A stretch of DNA of 5,412 bases from contig DAON01000100.1 of assembly GCA_002501885.1 (NCBI GenBank), forward strand, positions 1 to 5,412, read 5' to 3'. Positions 4,316-5,412 of the stretch are shown here, piece by piece. The stretch comes from Euryarchaeota archaeon UBA220. Its GTDB lineage: Archaea > Thermoplasmatota > Poseidoniia > Poseidoniales > Thalassarchaeaceae. Each line of letters begins with the position of its first letter. Positions within the stretch are counted from its first letter, which is position 1. The position numbers were made by a program, and so were the translations under genes. A model generated the notes under the pieces. It made no database searches, was not told where the DNA came from, and worked only from the letters and a program-made list of their open reading frames with translations.

Positions 4316-5412
4316 TTGTCCGATAAGAAGCGGGTCGAGGGTTATCGCCAGCAAAGCGGCAAACTTCCATTCGCACGACCTGGCTCAGGAGGAAGTCGCG
4401 GAACTAGTGATCCTCGAGACGAAGAGGCGATTGCAGCCTCAAAGGCTGCTACTGGACACCGTCACGATAATCTGATTACTGGTTCTACCATTGGTAAATC
4501 GACGGGCTTGATTGATAGTCGTTGGAAGGTCACTGGTCAGGCCCAGTATGGTGATGATATTCGACTACCTGGTGAATTGATTGGTAGAATTGTTAGGTCG
4601 ACGCGTCACTATGCCAGAGTCTTGTCAATTGATGCTTCGGCGGCCTTGAAGCTCCCTGGTGTTGTTGCCATAGCAACCGGAGAAGATGCTCCGGCTAGAT
4701 TCGGCGTCCTCCCAGTGACCAAGGACGAGCATGCCATGGCTGTAGAGAAGGCTCGTCATGTAGGCGATCCAATTGCTTGTGTGGCAGCTGTGGATGAAGA
4801 TACTGCCAGAGAGGCGGTTCGTCTAATCGAGATAGAGTATGAGGATCTTGATTCGATTCATGATATGCGAAAAGGGCTTGAGAATTCTCCGGAACCAATT
4901 CATGACCGTGGTGACTACCATATCGGATCTTCCAATGTTCAGAAGCGAGTTTTCCAAGAGTTTGGTGACATTGAAGGAATGGTTGAAAATGCTACTGCTA
5001 GCCATACCTCTAATTGGCTATTTGCTGGTGCAAATCATGGCTTTACTGAACCACACGCCGTCGTCGCCAATTGGGATCCATCTGGTAGATTGACCCTATA
5101 CACTCCTCAGCAAGTTCCACACTATGTACACAGAGCCCTAGCTGATGTACTGGAAATTCCGATGCATCAAATCAATGTCTACAGAACATTCGTTGGTGGA
5201 GGATTCGGTGGCAAGTCCGACCCTTTTCCACATGAGATGTGCGCTGCTATCTTATCCCGCAAGGCAGGTAGACCAGTAAGAATCAACTTTGACCGTGAAG
5301 AGGTGTTCTGGGTAAATCGGGGTCGGCATCCGTCTCGTATAGAGATGAATCTACACGCTGATTCTCAGGGCAGAATCTGTGGCATAGAGACTGATGCTCT
5401 AATCGACGGTGG
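4316..5412 (+). CDS. Molybdenum hydroxylase large (Mo-cofactor) subunit, xanthine oxidase family, C-terminally cut by window
   Basis: An unbroken frame runs from TTG 4316 to the right edge, 365 residues of a family usually 750-800 long. The TTG directly follows the TAG of the small subunit and has GGGAGG seven bases upstream. The first in-frame ATG (4733) falls deep inside the domain, so a non-ATG start is needed. Residues 2-60 are a Gly/Ser/Arg/Lys-rich extension with no recognised domain. The Ald_Xan_dh_C domain begins at KVTGQAQYGDDI (71-82) and runs to about 190. The Mo-cofactor domain follows, with GFTEPHAVVANWD, TPQQVPH and GGGFGGKSDPFPHE. By spacing, Gln266 equals bovine XDH Gln767, Phe297 equals Phe798, and Ser301 replaces Glu802. 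The later REEVFWVNRGRHPSR segment resembles 4-hydroxybenzoyl-CoA-reductase-like members. The catalytic Glu near the C-terminus and the CoxL active-site loop lie beyond the window. It is an oxidoreductase of unknown substrate, probably a hydroxylase acting on an aromatic, heterocyclic or aldehyde compound. Confidence 0.9.
   Translation, partial: MSDKKRVEGYRQQSGKLPFARPGSGGSRGTSDPRDEEAIAASKAATGHRHDNLITGSTIGKSTGLIDSRWKVTGQAQYGDDIRLPGELIGRIVRSTRHYARVLSIDASAALKLPGVVAIATGEDAPARFGVLPVTKDEHAMAVEKARHVGDPIACVAAVDEDTAREAVRLIEIEYEDLDSIHDMRKGLENSPEPIHDRGDYHIGSSNVQKRVFQEFGDIEGMVENATASHTSNWLFAGANHGFTEPHAVVANWDPSGRLTLYTPQQVPHYVHRALADVLEIPMHQINVYRTFVGGGFGGKSDPFPHEMCAAILSRKAGRPVRINFDREEVFWVNRGRHPSRIEMNLHADSQGRICGIETDALIDG

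Noticed and set aside
4695..5093. Short open frames on both strands within the large-subunit region
   Set aside because: They overlap the continuous 365-codon frame that carries all family motifs, so they are shadows.
4316..5412. Form I CO dehydrogenase large subunit (coxL)
   Set aside because: The visible motif is GGFGGKSDPF and not the CoxL version, and the diagnostic active-site loop lies beyond the window, so the name cannot be supported.

Overview
The window looks like part of a compact archaeal genome, most likely an uncultivated marine-type euryarchaeon (Thermoplasmatota, Marine Group II/III-like). This is an inference. It rests on a Bat-type HTH_10 regulator (a mainly archaeal family), a lipoprotein subtilase, several likely GTG/TTG starts, weak Shine-Dalgarno signals and very tight gene packing. 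Base composition looks balanced (roughly half G+C by eye). No rRNA, tRNA, CRISPR array or insertion sequence was seen.

Layout. Positions 1-360 (minus) hold the N-terminal 120 residues of a multi-membrane-span transporter that resembles the putative manganese / 10-TM heavy-metal exporter family and runs off the left edge. A gap of about 70 bp separates it from the divergent xdhC-like gene (431-1276, plus), a molybdenum-cofactor maturation factor. The stop codon of xdhC directly abuts the stop of a convergent small two-helix membrane protein (1277-1621, minus). That gene is divergent from a lipid-anchored subtilisin-like protease (1723-2997, plus). After 41 bp comes an HTH_10 regulator (3039-3686, plus), then the two-[2Fe-2S] small subunit of a molybdenum hydroxylase (about 3740-4315, plus). 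The large molybdopterin-binding subunit begins on the very next base (4316) and continues past the right edge. It has a TTG start and no in-frame ATG for about 420 bases, so an ATG-only gene caller would miss its true start.

How the genes fit together. The small and large subunits are two of the three parts of a xanthine-oxidase-family enzyme. XdhC is the usual chaperone that inserts sulfurated Mo cofactor into such enzymes. The HTH_10 gene sits directly upstream of the enzyme genes on the same strand. A perfect 8-bp inverted repeat with a 3-nt loop lies between regulator and enzyme genes, and a second palindrome lies just before the regulator. The visible active site keeps the conserved Gln and the GGFGGK motif, but has Ser where xanthine dehydrogenases have the substrate-binding Glu. 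The substrate is therefore probably not xanthine and remains unknown. The FAD-binding medium subunit is not in the window. The two-helix protein, the protease and the transporter have no demonstrable link to the enzyme.
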